Shown piece after piece: positions 1 to 14,399 of a DNA stretch of 64,000 nt. The number at the start of each line of letters is the position of its first letter. Positions within the stretch are counted from its first letter, which is position 1. Made by a program: the position numbers and the translations under genes. Source of the DNA: Nematostella vectensis (taxonomy: Eukaryota; Cnidaria; Anthozoa; Actiniaria; Edwardsiidae); NCBI RefSeq assembly GCF_932526225.1, contig NC_064048.1, forward strand, positions 1,975,340 through 2,039,339, written 5' to 3'. The notes below the pieces were generated by a model. It did not search any database. It was not told the DNA's origin and saw only the letters and a list, made by a program, of their open reading frames with translations.

Positions 1-2230
1 ATATAGTATGTAATCGTCATTTGGGGAACCTTATCGCGAACAGGTGCCATGGGGAAATCAGAGTACGGTTCCGTGACCCCTTCTGGTGTATTTGAGAGGC
101 GTTTCTCATCCACAGATAACCAACGAGGTAATAGCACAAACAAATAATTATATAAAAAGAAAATAAGGAAATAACTTCACTAAGTAACACGCTGTAACAT
201 ATTATTCTTAACTAAGAATGTGTATGATCTTCTTTAGCTCCTATACCAAGTGGCGCAAGCCAACTTTTGCCACAACAGGGTTCAACAACAGGCCTTACTA
301 CCTAACTAACTTAATTAATGGTGTTATGCGACTACTGATTTTATTAAACTATAGCTTGTCTGTAGCCATTATCTCCTGTAACCATCTAATACCATAGTAT
401 TTTAAACACAGATATAATAGCGTTACCTAAAAACATTTAACAGAGGTTTAGCCTTCGACAGTCTTTTTTTGGTACCGTTAAAGTCAAAGGATCGCAAGTT
501 AGACATCCTAAGTGTTGGAAGGCTTGCATTTAGTGTGCAATGAGTTGTGATACATTATTTGATCAGTAAAGCTCATAAAAAGTTAAAATTGCGATCAATA
601 GGAGTAAAAAAAGCTTAGAAAATTTAATGCATCTCTAACTAAGTTTTAATCACAAATCTCACAATTGACACTGCAAAGATTTGTTTTATTTCAAAATCGC
701 CTCTATTTTTAATAGCAAGGGCATACAACGAGCCCCTCTTCCAGAGAAATGGCATTTCTGGAAAAAAAATATGTTCCTTTTTCCCAGGAGGGACCCTTTT
801 TTCCCAGCCAGCATTGGTTAGACATTTAAGCACATGAATTTTTGCCCGTATAACCAATCGGGGCGATTTTTTTCCTAAGCATCCGCTCAAGCGCCCCCAA
901 AAATATTCGTAGCACAACAAGTTTAACTCCACATGTTTCCCATCAGAACCATTTTTTCCCCAGCAGGTTTAGAAATTTAAGGGTCGTGTCATTATTTAGC
1001 GGGTGGTAGTGGGGGGGGAGGGGGGGGTGCTCTGATGCACAAAAAGATCCTCCCCCAGCCATAGGGTAAAAAAATAGGACCCCCATACAAAAGCATCCCA
1101 CACAAATGTGTGTGTGTGTGAATGGGTTTAGTCGTATTTATCACAGATCAGACGCTGTGGCACTGTATGTAATAAATAGAGTTATTGTATTGGAATTTGT
1201 AGCTTTTAAGAGACAAGTTTTTATTAAGAAATTCATTTGCTGGAAACCCTTTATTATGCTTAGAATTGCATGTCATTTCTTTAAGCTTTCCCTTAGTCCA
1301 TTGCAGCAATCCCTTGGAGCGCATTTCGGAACTGCTCGCAATCGTTTCGTGTCCTGGGGTCAGTTTTAAGGGGTTTGAGGTGGGGGTGGGGGGGTTGGGG
1401 GGAGGTGTGCAACAGTGACCTACCCCTTGCTACGGCCCTGCAAAAACATCGGATGTTGTCTATCATAACCTATCTTCTCCTCTTAACTTCCCTGCTTAGT
1501 GGTCCATATCAGCTCTTTTTACGACTTCCTCAACAAATGTTGAGTATTTAAGTTGGAAAACGTCATCTTCATTGTTCTCTTGATGGTTCTCGGGATTTTT
1601 TTCAAGCTACATATTCTTCTTACTATAGCGCATACACCCCTTGCCTATTATATATTTTTAGGTCTTTTACTGCAACAAAGACTACATATAAAGACTAACA
1701 TCATTAACTTTTTATTCATATTCCTTTTGTACTTGTTTTCCTTGTATTCCTTTTGCACTTGTCTTTTGTACAAATAACGGCCCACCCGAGTACGGCAAAT
1801 CCTACCGGACCCACAATGCTGGACAAAACTGTTGTCGCCTTTTTTGATTTTTCACTGCATAGGGGGTTCAATGTTACCCACTCCTCCTGCCCGCTTCTCC
1901 CCCCTCCCCCCAGTACAATGTTGTCCAATTCGGGGTGTAAATCTTAGGAATTCAGCACGGTTACATCCAACATTAGAAAGGGGGAAGGGGGGTTGCACTG
2001 ACATGATCATGCACTCTTGGTGACACTTGATGTTTTCCCGCTTTTTTTCCAAGCTTGTACCACTTCGTGAAGGGGGCTTGTATAAAGTGGACCTTTCTGC
2101 TGTCTCATTATCGACGTCGCGGCGCGTTATTTACAAAATGCACCATCTTCGGAGGGGCTGTAGGCCATTCCATGGGTATTCTTGAAGGTAGCGCCTCTGA
2201 ATGCCTCGTTCACAACCGTGGATTTATCGG
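1..2230. other. AT-rich region with no recognised gene
   Basis: I see no coding region with a recognisable domain here. The open frames are short and low in complexity. G-rich stretches occur near 1010-1030 and 1378-1405 and a TG run near 1106-1120. The stretch ending in CTACGGCCCTG near 1430-1440 has the look of a dispersed repeat but cannot be assigned. Confidence 0.5.
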
Positions 2231-2235
2231 GTTGA

Positions 2236-2412
2236 AAAAACGGGCTGGGGGGCGCGGCGCGGGTTATTCCCGTTTGTACGAAACCCCCCAGTCCGGACGC
2301 GCCCGGCCTACATACACAGTTGCCCCAGTTGTTTATGACGTGAAACCCTATCTGCTTCCCCAGACGGTATACCCCAGGCCACGGAAAACGGGCTGGGGGG
2401 CGCGGCGAGCCG
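2236..2412. repeat. GC-rich direct repeat pair
   Basis: A motif of about 23 bases (AAACGGGCTGGGGGGCGCGG and a few more) occurs at about 2238 and again at about 2387, some 150 bases apart, in a CpG-rich patch unlike the AT-rich DNA around it. A run of about 14 C follows near 2452-2466. It may be a local duplication or a fragment of a GC-rich repeat. No gene is supported. Confidence 0.5.
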
Positions 2413-2959
2413 GACGGCGGGCGCCAGTCGGGTTTCACTGAAACCCCCAGTTCCCCCCCCCCCCCCCATTCGCGACAGTAATTTGTTTAATGATTATAAC
2501 GCAGTATGTTGTTGTTTCTGTTTACAAAACAATCTAGATTTATCGGACAGTACCATCTTACCATGTACATAACTGACAAACACTGAATATGCCTCACCAT
2601 GTTGTATTATCATTATAATGTTTCACTATACATTTGTACATTTGGTAGAAATAAAAAAATATATAATATTTATGCTGGTCATTTTTGTATTAAAAAGTAT
2701 GAGACTGGTGGACGCCACCTTAATGTGTAAAGTGTTATCCTTTTCTAGTACAGATAGAGGGAGAATACTAACCGCTTGAACAATGCTATTTTATGTTAAA
2801 CAAGAGTGTTTCAAACGAAAATAAGATGATACTGGACGAAATAAGGAATTTAAATAAATTCAAAACAAATACGAAATGTAACTTAAATTAGCATTTTTAA
2901 GTAGAAATAAACTTAAATTTCATTATACTAGTTGGACTTGGTATTAGAATCGAGTAGTT

Positions 2960-3215
2960 TAGGGACGAGGTCAAAACAATTCTCCAAACTAGGGACCTGA
3001 CCTTTAAAAAAAAGGTTGATGGGTGGCGGGTGATACCCCCCCCCCCTCCCCCTCACATAGTGACGAGGAACCATCCAAGCTAGGGACCCGACTTTTAAAA
3101 TAGGTTGCTAGTGGCGGGTGATACCCCCCCACCCCCCCCCCCCCCCCCCCCACACACACACACAACTACAGTGGCGGCGGGCTATATAACCCCCCCCCTC
3201 TCCCACACACACACA
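2960..3215. repeat. Imperfect tandem duplication ending in C and CA tracts
   Basis: Two imperfect copies of about 100 bases lie head to tail. Each contains CTAGGGACC(T/C)GAC, then a short A-rich stretch, GGTTG, GTGGCGGGTGATACC and a long C run (about 3029-3055 and 3123-3150). A third partial copy (GTGGCGGCGGGCTATATAACC) follows at about 3171, with CACACA tracts. C-run lengths are error-prone in sequencing, so the exact lengths are uncertain. Confidence 0.6.
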
Positions 3216-3229
3216 CAGTTGTTGCAACA

Positions 3230-6179
3230 TACCTTTGATACACTGTCTATGCAAGCCAATCACAATCCGTATATTTGGGTCGCGACCGTTTCATGGTATA
3301 TAGTCTCCTTTTGCAGTACTCGGTTTTGTAAGTCGTTGTGGCCTTTAGACTCCTTGCTGATCAAATAAAAAGTTAATTAAGCTACAAGTTGAAACAGTAG
3401 GTCGGAATCCCCTCAGAAGAAATACGTGCGAAAAACGCCATTCAGGAATAACACATTGGACAGCTTTTTTGCCATTTGATACACGTCCAACAGATTAACG
3501 TCATCATCGTGAAACTAACAATTCTTATACGGATGCGGTGAGTGTCATAAATTTGGCAAAGTTTTTCTATGATTATTCGTTTTGTTAAAACAAAAGCTTA
3601 ATTCTCAAGTATGGAACGAACGCCGCGAAGCTCGGAGCCTCTGGTACACAGGGTACCGCTCTAATGACACTCTAAACGGAAAATAAAATGTAGAGCTCTG
3701 AAATACGTTTTATCTTCATTCACTAAAAATGACTCAATCATGTCTCTCAGCTAACTAAAATAAAGTTTCTTACTCCCTGAGTACAAATTTTAGATAGCAA
3801 ATTTCATATAATTCCGGAGGGCTATATAACGATAAGTAGTCCTTTGTGTCCTATTATTGATGTTAAACTAATCTTGAGTTCAGCTCCAAAGGCAAAAATA
3901 CTTGCTTAAGACGGAGATGATTAGAGGAAATTGATTGAGATCACAATGGCTTTCATGTGTTGCAAGTGCAGGAACACAAAAATTATCGTTTCTCCAGCAA
4001 ATTGTCAAGTTATTCATTGACCGGACTTCGGCGAACTCACGTTGCGACACCGTGTGCCATTAACGAATGCAACACAGAGATCAGACTGATTTTATAGCTA
4101 AATTCTTGCCTTCAATAAAACTAAAAGGAAAGCCCCGTAAAAGTCAGCTATCAGGCTAAAGCATTTTATCAAATAGATTCTCTGCCGCTTTTGTGTACAT
4201 TTCCCTTGTGATGACAAGTCCAAAGCAGTCCCAGCTGAGGACGTTGGTGGTTGGATTTGTTTTGATAAGGTCGGATCCATCATCACTGTGTCCCTAGTAA
4301 ATTGTCTTGCCTACGCTGTTATTTTTATATAATGGGGAAGAAAAAAAATCGCACCGTTTGGGGTAGTGTTACTTATTTACCAGGCGGCGGCGGTTACATA
4401 GCGCGTCGTTTGAAAGGTCAAAAGCGCTTTATTATCTATAATCACATAAGGTCTAATTCTCTATTATATTTGGTTCCGAGGGGTAAACCTCTTTTCCACG
4501 GAAAACTATCCCATTTATTAACTGTTAAAATGACATTGATTAGTATGATCAACCATACTGAAGGCGAATAGTATTCTGACATCGGACACTTGCTGTAATA
4601 AGATCCTGGCTCACTGAAAGGATGCGAGCGAGTTCAGGAAGACTCATGGCTGTCATGGTTCAAATGATTATTTTTATTTCGGGACAATACGCGACAAGGC
4701 CCAAATTACAGATATTTTCAGCTGCGCTTTAAGATATCTACTGTAGATTTTATGTAAAGATTTCCCAGGACAGCGACCACTCTGCGGCAACTCTTATCGG
4801 CAATTATCGCTTTTGAGTTGTGCCAGGCATAATCCGCTGATGATGGCTATTGTTTGTAAGGCTCATACACAATAAATAGAATGTTAAGCAAGAATTTTCC
4901 CTTCATTTAGTATCGATGTACTATTTAAAACACGAGCAGTAGTAGCAGTGTTTTATCGGGTATAAAATTTCGTGCGACTGGGAAGCCATTTCAAGAATTC
5001 GTTGCTCAGTCCAGTGGTCCATTTTCACTGTTACGATTAACTCATCCAATTTCAATAGGCGCTTTGACCAATATGCATGCATGTTGCGTTCCTGGGAATC
5101 CAGATAACTACAGTAGACACAGAGTAGACAATGAGACAAATTTTGTTGGAATTAAATAAATTCAGGCGTTCCTCGAGCGCTGTTGAGTTCACAAAAACAT
5201 GCCTCCGAAGTCGCAGTTTATACCGCCAAACTCCTGCGACTGAAGACCAAAAATACTTTAGAAGACTGTGTAATCCAAAGTCGATCAGAAATTACACGAA
5301 ATGGCAAATAGTAAGAGAAAATAAGGATCCGGCAGAAGAACAGCATAGCGCTGTTTGTAATTGATTTAGAGAAACTGATTCGGACACGTGAGGATTTTAC
5401 CACACAGTTATATCGCTGGGCGGGGACTTGCCTATGTAAAAGCCTACTCACGTGTCTAAAGAGGGTCATCCGATTGGTCGAATAACCTATTGAATATGGA
5501 TAAGTTAACAGTAACAGTAAATGAACCCAGTACCGAAATCTTGAATGGCTTCCCAGTCACATGTAGATAATGTTGAAAATCATGTACTGACTATACTGTG
5601 GTTTTCCATTATCTAACTAACAATTAATTTCAGTTATCACGAAACGATATGGGAACCAATCTCGGATCGAAATTGTGTCAGTATTTTTCAATCAAACAGA
5701 ATAAGTAAATAACAGCTACTTTCTTTGCCCCTACCCTTAGATTCTCTATTTGTTAAGTTTTGAATTTTCCAGCACCTAGACCTAGAGATGCCTGCAGAGA
5801 GGAGGCTAGGAGCGGCCTTAGATTTCCTGGCTTGTACTTCAATTGGCTTTTAGAAAATAGGATGTGACTAGTTCAGTGCGAAATCAAGTTTCTTGAGTCA
5901 CTGTAGATATATGATAATCGATTATTATACAGTCACAAAGTGAAGGGTAATTTCTCTAGATCATTCTATATAAGTGGGCCTTGCGAACGCCAGCCCAGTA
6001 AAATATTGAGAAATTAAGCTTTTGCTATCAGGAAACCACGGATTATGCCTGGTGCAATGCAAAAGCGATATTATTGCCGATAAGAGTTGCCGCAGAGTGG
6101 TCTGCTACTGCATATGTCTGTTAGGCTGTTTTATTTGTGTTTGCTTTAGAAGTCCTTTGGGAATCTTAACAGGAAATCT
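3230..6179. other. No recognised gene
   Basis: Both strands were read. Frames at 4302-4571 (plus), 4921-5139 (minus) and 5131-5364 (plus) are open for 70-90 codons, but show no domain, signal peptide or convincing codon pattern, and none is bordered by clear splice sites. The stretch is treated as non-coding. Confidence 0.45.
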
Positions 6180-6189
6180 ACAGTCGGGC

Positions 6190-6345
6190 AATGTACCCGA
6201 TATTTATTATCGGGTTTTTACCCGATGTTTTATATCGGATATTTTACCCGATGTTTTGTATCGGATATTTTACCCGATGTTTTGTATCTACCTGATTACC
6301 GGGTACGGGTTGGTTTTCTTATCGGGTATTCTCATTTACCCGTTG
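6190..6345. repeat. Palindromic short tandem repeat (ACCCGATA / TATCGGGT)
   Basis: About five tandem units of roughly 30 bases contain ACCCGAT followed by a T-rich spacer and TATCGG, so each unit can fold on itself. The array sits directly against the broken 5' edge of the gypsy element that starts near 6366, in the place where its 5' LTR and most of gag would be expected. Confidence 0.65.
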
Positions 6346-6365
6346 TTTTACCGCCGTGGCCCTAA

Positions 6366-6849
6366 AGCTCAATTGATCCAAAAACATCGTGTCCTGCGTA
6401 TCAAGCAGTTTGCCGAGGATGTGGTAAATCAAATCACTTCGAAGCCGTTTGCCGCTCAAAGAACAAGGCCCCAGACAGGAAGTCAGGCCGACCTGTAAAC
6501 AAAATAAGCGACAGCGAGTCCAGCGATGAAGAAGAGGCGTACACGTTCTCACTTAGTACACCCAAGACGAAGGACCAGCCCTTCTTTAAGATAAAAGTGC
6601 AGGGAACCCCAGTCACAATAATGGCGGACTCTGGTGCTAGTATTAATGTCCTTGACGAAGAAGACTACCGGAAGTTGCCGAAAAGCGCAAAGTTAAAGCA
6701 ATCTGGCGTCAAGATATTCGCCTACCAGTCGACAAATCCCCTACAAGTCCTTGGAAAGTTCACCGCGATCACGGAGTCCACCACTAAGAATATCAGTGCG
6801 CGATTCTATGTGGTCAAAGGAGCGGGCGGCTCACTGTTAAGCTGGCAAA
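6366..6849 (+). pseudogene. Gypsy gag C-terminus and aspartic protease (broken)
   Basis: The frame through 6390 encodes a CCHC zinc knuckle (C-x2-C-x4-H-x4-C, first Cys codon at 6411, reading CRGCGKSNHFEAVC), the RNA-binding part of gag. An acidic linker (SDSESSDEEE) follows, then an aspartic protease with the active-site triad in ADSGASINVLD near 6622-6654. In the family the protease releases gag and pol products from the polyprotein. The frame ends in a one-base shift near 6846-6852 (an extra A in the run after SLLSWQ), after which pol continues in the next frame. Gag upstream of the knuckle is lost. Confidence 0.85.
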
Positions 6850-8365
6850 ACTTCCCAAGAGCTCAATCTCTTCCAGACGGTGCAGCAAGTAACTGCGAAG
6901 ACACCCCAAGACAAGACCAAGGTCAACGAGCTCACAAGCCTCATCGACGAGTATGACGACCTGTTCCATGGGCTAGGCAAGCTGAAGAACTATCAGATAA
7001 AGCTACACATCGACGAAAACACACCACCTGTTGCACAGCCGCACAGAAGGGTCCCGTTTCACGTTCGCAAGCAGCTAGAGGAACAGCTACAGCGGGACGA
7101 AGAGCTTGGCGTGATAGAACGCGTCGAAGGCCCAACACCCTGGGTGTCCCCTATAGTGGTTGCGCCGAAACCAAAGTCCCCAGGCAAGGTACGTGTGTGT
7201 GTCGACATGCGCCAGGCGAACAAGGCGATCAAGCGCGAACGTCACGTCACGCCGACCATCAAGGAGATGATAGGAGATTTAAACGGAGCGAAGTTTTTCA
7301 GCAAACTTGACCTCAACCAAGGATACAACCAGCCCGAATTGGCGCCCGAGTCGAGATACATCACCACTTTCAGCACCCACATGGGCCTAATACGCTACAA
7401 ACGTCAACTCAACTTCGGAATCTCGAGTGCTGCAGAGATTTTCCAGAATGTAATCCGAGTGACACTGGAAGACGTCGATGGTGCGATAAATATCAGTGAC
7501 GACGTACCCGTATTTGGCAAGACACAGGAGGAGCACGACCGAAATCTGAGGGCAGTCTTCAAACGGCTGAGAGAAAAGGGCCTAACCCTCAACAAAAGCA
7601 AGTGCGAGTACGGCAAGGAGAAGCTGGAGTTCTTTGGGTACGTGTTCTCCAAAGACGGCATATCCCCAGACCCCAAGAAAGTCGAAGACGTGGTCAACCT
7701 GCAGACAACGGCAACAGCATCAGAAGTACGCAGCCTATTAGGAATGACGAACTACTGCTCAAGGTTCATCCCAGACTACGCCACCAAGACCGAGCCACTA
7801 CGCAAGCTCACCCACAAGGACCAACCGTGGTGTTGGACGGCCGAGCATGACAGTGCAGTCAGCCAGCTGAAGGACGCACTAGTAAGCGCACCCGTAACCG
7901 CCGAGAGGCGCACTGAGGTATCTGTTGATGCCAGTCCCGTTGGTTTGGCCGCCATCCTATCCCAAGTAGAACCCCAGACCGAGGCGAGACACGTCATAAC
8001 CTATGCGAGCCGGTCTCTGACGGAAACAGAACAGCGATATAGTCAGACGGAACGAGAAGCCCTGGCGGTGGTATGGGCATGTGAGTATCTGCACCTATAC
8101 ATATACGGCAAACCAGTGACGGTATACACGGATCACAAGCCCCTGGTGTCCATCTACGGCAACGCAAACTCAAAGCCTCCCGCAAGAATCGAGAGATGGG
8201 CGCTGAGACTTCAGCCTTACCAAGTCACCGTAAAGTATCAGCGAGGTGAAGAAAACCCTGCGGATTATCTATCCCGTCATCCAACAAAGTTCGCAGCTGA
8301 GACGAGCAGACAACAGAAGGTGGCAGAAGAATATGTCAATTATCTCACAAAGACATCTACTTCAA
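6850..8365 (+). pseudogene. Gypsy reverse transcriptase and RNase H (broken)
   Basis: This reads as the pol polymerase and RNase H region. RT landmarks are SPIVVAPKPK, KLDLNQGY (about 7303-7326), the fingers/palm segment FGISSAAEIFQ, and the catalytic box ISDDVPVFG at about 7491-7517, whose paired Asp residues are intact. The connection segment (LLGMTNYCSRFIPDYA) and an RNase H domain follow, with VSVDAS near 7919, the EREALAVVWA Glu and TDHKPL. RT copies element RNA and RNase H removes it from the hybrid. The reading frame slips between about 8340 and 8390, where the linker to the integrase changes frame. The long open frame suggests fairly recent decay. Confidence 0.9.
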
Positions 8366-9642
8366 AAGCCAAGAACACAAGACATCGAGAACGCGACAGA
8401 GAGCGACGCAACACTGCAGGCTGTGGCCGAAGCCATACGCAAAGGGAACTGGCACAGTGCGGTCAAGCGTCCAAGTGTTGACAAGACAGATTTTCAACTA
8501 CTCGAGAGGGTAAAGGATGAGCTGACGATGAACGAGTCCGGCAACCTTATTCTACGCGGAACACGCATAGTCATCCCCAAGAGTCTACAATGTCACGTGG
8601 TGAAGCTGGCGCATGAAGGTCACCAAGGGCTAGTGAAGACCACTTCTACGTGAGAAAGTGTGGTTCCCCAACATTGACAAGCAAGTCGAAAGCATGGTGA
8701 AGTCGTGTAGCGCGTGTCTGATTACTACACCCGAGAATACGCGAGAACCCCTACAAATGTCTCCTCTCCCGAAGTCACCATGGACGGAAGTCAGCGTGGA
8801 CTTCGCTGAGCTAGCGAGCAAGGAATACCTTCTGCTGATCGTCGATGATCGTCGAAATCGTGTCTTCTACCTCCGCAACAACGGTACTGCCCAAGCTGGA
8901 CAAAGTGTTCTCGGGATACGGAGTCCCTGAAGTAGTGAGATCGGACAACGGTTCCCCATTCAACCGCAAGGAATTCGCATCATTCGCAGATGACCTCGGA
9001 TTCAAGCATCGAAAGGTCACTCCCAAATGGGCAAGAGCGAACGGAGAAGTGGAGAGATTCGTCCGGACCGTGAAGAAAGTGATCAAGACTGCGAAGACGG
9101 AGAACAAGAGTTACAAGCAAGAAATGCAGTGGCTGCTGAGAAACTACCGCGCAACGCCTCACAGCACGACAAGAGTCGCTCCAGCAACAGCGTTGTTCGG
9201 AAGGCCGCTGAGAACGAAGTTGCCTCAGACTGCAGTACCCTGCGCCGATCAAGAGATCCGACAGCGTGACCAAGCGGCAAAGGAGAAGATGAAGCAGTAT
9301 GCGGATAACAAGCGGTATGTCAAACCTTCGACTCTAGCGAAAGGAGATACGGTTCTAGTGAAGCGGGACGAATCAAAGCGGAAGAGCGACACACCCTACG
9401 ACGCAAGACCACGCATGATCGTAGGAAAGAAAGGTTCTATGGTCACAGCGCAAGACGAGGATGGTGTCAAGGTCACAAGAAACTCGTCCTTCTTCAAGAG
9501 GGTACCTGCACCTGCGGAAGACCAAGATGATGTCCCCGATCAAGATCCACCTACCCCGGCAGATGTCACCCCTCCGCGGCGTTACCCGCAACGCGCACGA
9601 TCACGCCCGCACAAGTTAGATGACTACGTTTGCGACAAGTAG
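8366..9642 (+). pseudogene. Gypsy integrase (broken)
   Basis: The integrase N-terminal zinc domain is visible as His 8612, His 8621 and the CSAC pair at about 8709-8720, but the frame breaks at 8645-8650 inside it. The catalytic core has the first Asp in VDFAEL (about 8800), then a small deletion and frame change near 8840-8850 just after LLIVDD, the second Asp in RSDNGSPF (about 8941) and the Glu in NGEVERF (about 9040). The C-terminal part is basic and ends in RYPQRARSRPHK, then stops at 9640-9642. No chromodomain is seen. The enzyme would insert element cDNA into chromosomes; this copy cannot be made whole. Confidence 0.88.
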
Positions 9643-9796
9643 TCATCTCCCAAACGAACTATGTTAGAACTGTTGATTTTGAACTTTATTTTTAGAGCTA
9701 ATGATAGACTAAAGGAGTTAGTTTCCCCAGGTCATTTTGATTGTATACTTTAATTTAGTTTGAATTACGTCTATTATATATGGGCTAGGTTTTCTC

Positions 9797-9811
9797 CAAA
9801 GAAGGGAGAAA
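9797..9811 (+). other. Polypurine tract of the gypsy element
   Basis: The purine run AAAGAAGGGAGAAA lies directly before the TGTAATG start of the 3' LTR. This is the expected place for the plus-strand primer of an LTR retrotransposon. Confidence 0.7.
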
Positions 9812-9973
9812 TGTAATGTTGTTACCGTCACCTTGGTAACGCGTGATTGGAGTTGATTTTATGACCAAGCATGTAACTAGCGAGTCAGCCGTTTGCTGAC
9901 CGTTGACCAGTAATGTAGTAAAAGAACCATTCACTATTCGACTCAGTCTTTATTCAAGACACCAAATATTACA
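9812..9973 (+). repeat. 3' LTR of the gypsy element (162 bp)
   Basis: The LTR starts TGTAATGTTG and ends ATATTACA, so its ends form the short inverted repeat TGTAAT/ATTACA and it has the usual TG...CA termini. It follows the polypurine tract after the pol stop and about 170 bases of untranslated sequence. No matching 5' LTR is present, so the boundary is inferred from the terminal motif. Confidence 0.72.
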
Positions 9974-11425
9974 AAGATTAACAGCAATGATTACAAATTT
10001 GTTAACAATTTCCATTTCCCATTCATGATAGATCAATGTTAAGGGGTTTTTATTTTGATAAGAATAAGTAGGTTTGAATTTACCCATTATAATTATCAGA
10101 ACCAAAGTATGGCAGGTAAATACACTATTGCACTCTATACAACTAAAGCAGGGCTGTTTTTATTTATGGAGTGTTTTACACTAAATTGTTATTAAAGATG
10201 TTCTTAGTTTTGCTTTTACAAATTGCTATGATGATTCTTGGAATAATGTAAACAACAGCAATTGTACTGTAAGCTTATATAAAAACGTAAAGTAAATAAT
10301 ACCAATAAAGTATTAATAAGAGTTACACAGATGAATCACAATGAAATAATACATCTAAATATCAAAGTAAGCAAAAAGTCTGCAAATGCATTACATCCAT
10401 ATTTATCAGAGGTAAGTAAATTACTTCAACTCCCAAAACTATCCTGTTTACCGATTGATCCAGAAACTTGAAAAGAAAGTAAATGAAAACTTTACCAGCC
10501 ATATGCATCTACTAAAGCCAAAAGAACAATATCTCAAGTAAGCCTTTATCTTCTGCGTGTCTCGGCGATGAAGAAGTCATCTAAACCTTCATGCTTTTCC
10601 AAAGATGTTTACAAACGATCTCGATCGCCCAACAGGAACGTCCGGTAGCACGTAGTCCACAGGAAAACAAAGGAAACGTATCTTGCAAATCCGAAGCTTT
10701 GGTACATATGGGTGAGGAACATAAAATGCTTCTTTCCTTTATGGCTCTCTCATCACTTGGACCCATTTTCTCCTGATAATAGACGATAAATTACTAATTG
10801 ATTCAAGCTCTTAGATTAAACATTTGCCTTGCATTGCATAGCTTATTTTTATGCCACCTCTTAGATGCTAATGATACCTTCATACAATCTGATCAAGAGT
10901 AAGCGGTAAAGGGTATAATGGGTGAAATAAACCTTGAAAGAAGCTTTTAGAACTCATGAACAATTTGTATTTTTCTAAAACAAATTTTTTGTTCACTAAA
11001 AGAATCTAGTCTCATAGGACATATTCGCATTTTTCTCCTCGTCTATAATATTGGAGGTATAACAGCATCCTAAAAGAGAAAGAAAAGGCAACTAAGATTT
11101 TGTGAAATATAAGCTAAGATACAAAAATTACTTTTTTAGTCCGAAAAAACATGTTTGATGAACAAAGGAAAATACGGAAAAGACACATAAAAATTTAAAC
11201 TTTTAAAAAGAGATGAAATAACTTACCGTTGATAAAATGATCGCAGAAAACTAATCTGTTTTGTTGTCTGGTTGTTAGTTTGGATCCCCTCGACTAACCA
11301 CTCATTCCTGACATTTTTCTCGATTATTTAATCATTCTAAAATCCTTTGTCATCAAGTGGATATACATATGGGTAATATTTTTGTACAGCTATAACAAAA
11401 CGGCCCTTTTGTTTGTTTTTGATAA
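9974..11425. other. AT-rich region with no supported gene
   Basis: No domain is recognised on either strand. A short frame of 26 codons starting at ATG 10568 (basic, Ser/Arg rich) and an open minus-strand frame at 10581-10766 overlap, but neither has homology I can name. The rest is AT-rich intergenic or intronic DNA. Confidence 0.45.
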
Positions 11426-11429
11426 ATTT

Positions 11430-12720
11430 GTTATCAAACTTTTGAGCGTTTGCACTAGCTATGGAAATGGACATGCCTCTTTGTAAAATAATTAATCTAA
11501 GTATCAAGCAGTCCATCTTTCCTACCATATGGAAACAGGTGCGAGTAACACCAGTATTCAAGGCAGGAGATCACCTGGATATCCACAATTATCGTCCTAT
11601 CAGTTTTCTTCCAATACTATCAAAGATCCTTGAGCGCCATGTTCACGTGCAACTGTATGCTTTTTTAAACAGTCATCAACTAATAATTCACAGGCAATAA
11701 GGATTCCGGCCATACCACTCTAGTGAGACTGCGATTATAGAGCTCGTCGATACTCTTCTGAAGAATATGGATGACGGACTGATTAATGGACTTGCCCTCA
11801 TTGACTATCGAAAGGCCTTTGATTTGGTTGACCACGACTCCTACTCAGAAAACTACGTATATATGGCTTGTCAAACCCCGCGTGTAACTGGTTTAAATCT
11901 TATCTAACAGGACGCATGTTCAGCAAGTTTCTATTACAGGCAAACTCTCTGTTCCTCATTCCGTCACTTCTGGGGTTCCACAGGGCTCTATACTTGGACC
12001 ACTCCTCTTTATTATCTTTATAAATGACCTACCTCTGCAAACACATAGTAGCTCCGCCATGATGTATGCTGATGATACCACTCAAATAGCTAGAGGGAAA
12101 ACACTTTTGGATGTTCAAAATACCCTACAAAATGAGCTGGCCTCTATAAACATCTGGGCCAGGGAAAATCAGATGGCGTTGAACAACGAGAAAACATAAG
12201 TTATGATCGTATGCAGTGACCCGAAATTACGTGAACTACAAAAATCTGGACGCAGTGTGGAAGTCCAATTTGACGGTAAGACTCTTGAAACTGTAAGATC
12301 TACAAAATTACTTGGAGTGCAAATAGAAAACACGCTATCATGGAAGAAGCACAGCAAATATGTCTCCAAAAAGATCCGGAAACGCCTGGGGCTTCTACGT
12401 AGAACAAAGGACTTCCTGTCAATGACAGCGAGAAAAATGTTCTTCAATGCTCTAATACAGCTTCTAATGGATTACTGTATAAAAGTTTGGGGGGATAATC
12501 TCATAGAGCTCGACAATACGATGCTCTTACTTCAAAAACGGGAAGCACGAATAATTGCTTACAAGAAATGGTACGATCACTCGATGGCGCTGACGAGAAC
12601 GATCCCGTGTTACCGAGGATAAAATATAATTATGGAAAGAGAACACTCGAGTACAGCGGCGCGGCAAAACTCTGGAACTCGCTCCCACGAGAGACAAAAG
12701 AGTGTCGATCCGTTGGCTCC
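11430..12720 (+). mobile_element. 5'-truncated LINE (CR1/L2/Jockey-like) reverse transcriptase
   Basis: The 3' half of a non-LTR retrotransposon ORF2. The RT landmarks are VTPVFKAGDHLDIHNYRPIS (about 11551-11610), the remnant of KAFDLVDHD near 11814-11840, VPQGSILGPLLF near 11975, and an intact catalytic box MYADDTT at 12062. The thumb and C-terminal region (RSTKLLGVQIENTLSW, RKRLGLLRRTKDFL) follows, ending with the family tail GKRTLEYSGAAKLWNSLPRE near 12640-12700. It carries a stop near 11698, frame changes near 11840-11970, a TAA at about 12197 and a frame change near 12590-12620, so it is dead. Its 3' end abuts the tetranucleotide array. Confidence 0.88.
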
Positions 12721-12722
12721 CT

Positions 12723-14399
<1,677 letters not shown>

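Larger units (their letters stand above)
6366..9973 (+). mobile_element. 5'-truncated Ty3/gypsy-type LTR retrotransposon
   Basis: The element reads gag zinc knuckle, aspartic protease, reverse transcriptase, RNase H and integrase, then a polypurine tract and a 3' LTR, which is the Ty3/gypsy domain order. The 5' LTR and most of gag are missing: homology starts near 6366, just after an in-frame TAA at 6363, and a palindromic repeat lies upstream. At least three frame breaks (near 6850, 8340-8390 and 8645-8650) and a small deletion near 8840 show that it is dead. No second copy of its LTR occurs in the window. Confidence 0.9.

Noticed and set aside
4332-4571. Open frame beginning MGKKKNRTVWGSVTYL
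   Set aside because: No recognisable domain, no splice signals and no upstream promoter evidence; length is within chance for AT-rich DNA.
5085-5364. Possible THAP-like zinc finger (CCVPGN near 5090)
   Set aside because: The frame stops soon after and the further Cys and His ligands and the AVPTIF-like end are not found.
10568-10648. Short basic frame MKKSSKPSCFSKDVYKRSRS that could be an exon
   Set aside because: Only 26 codons before a stop, the GT near its end is not a good donor, and there is no second copy or domain to support it.
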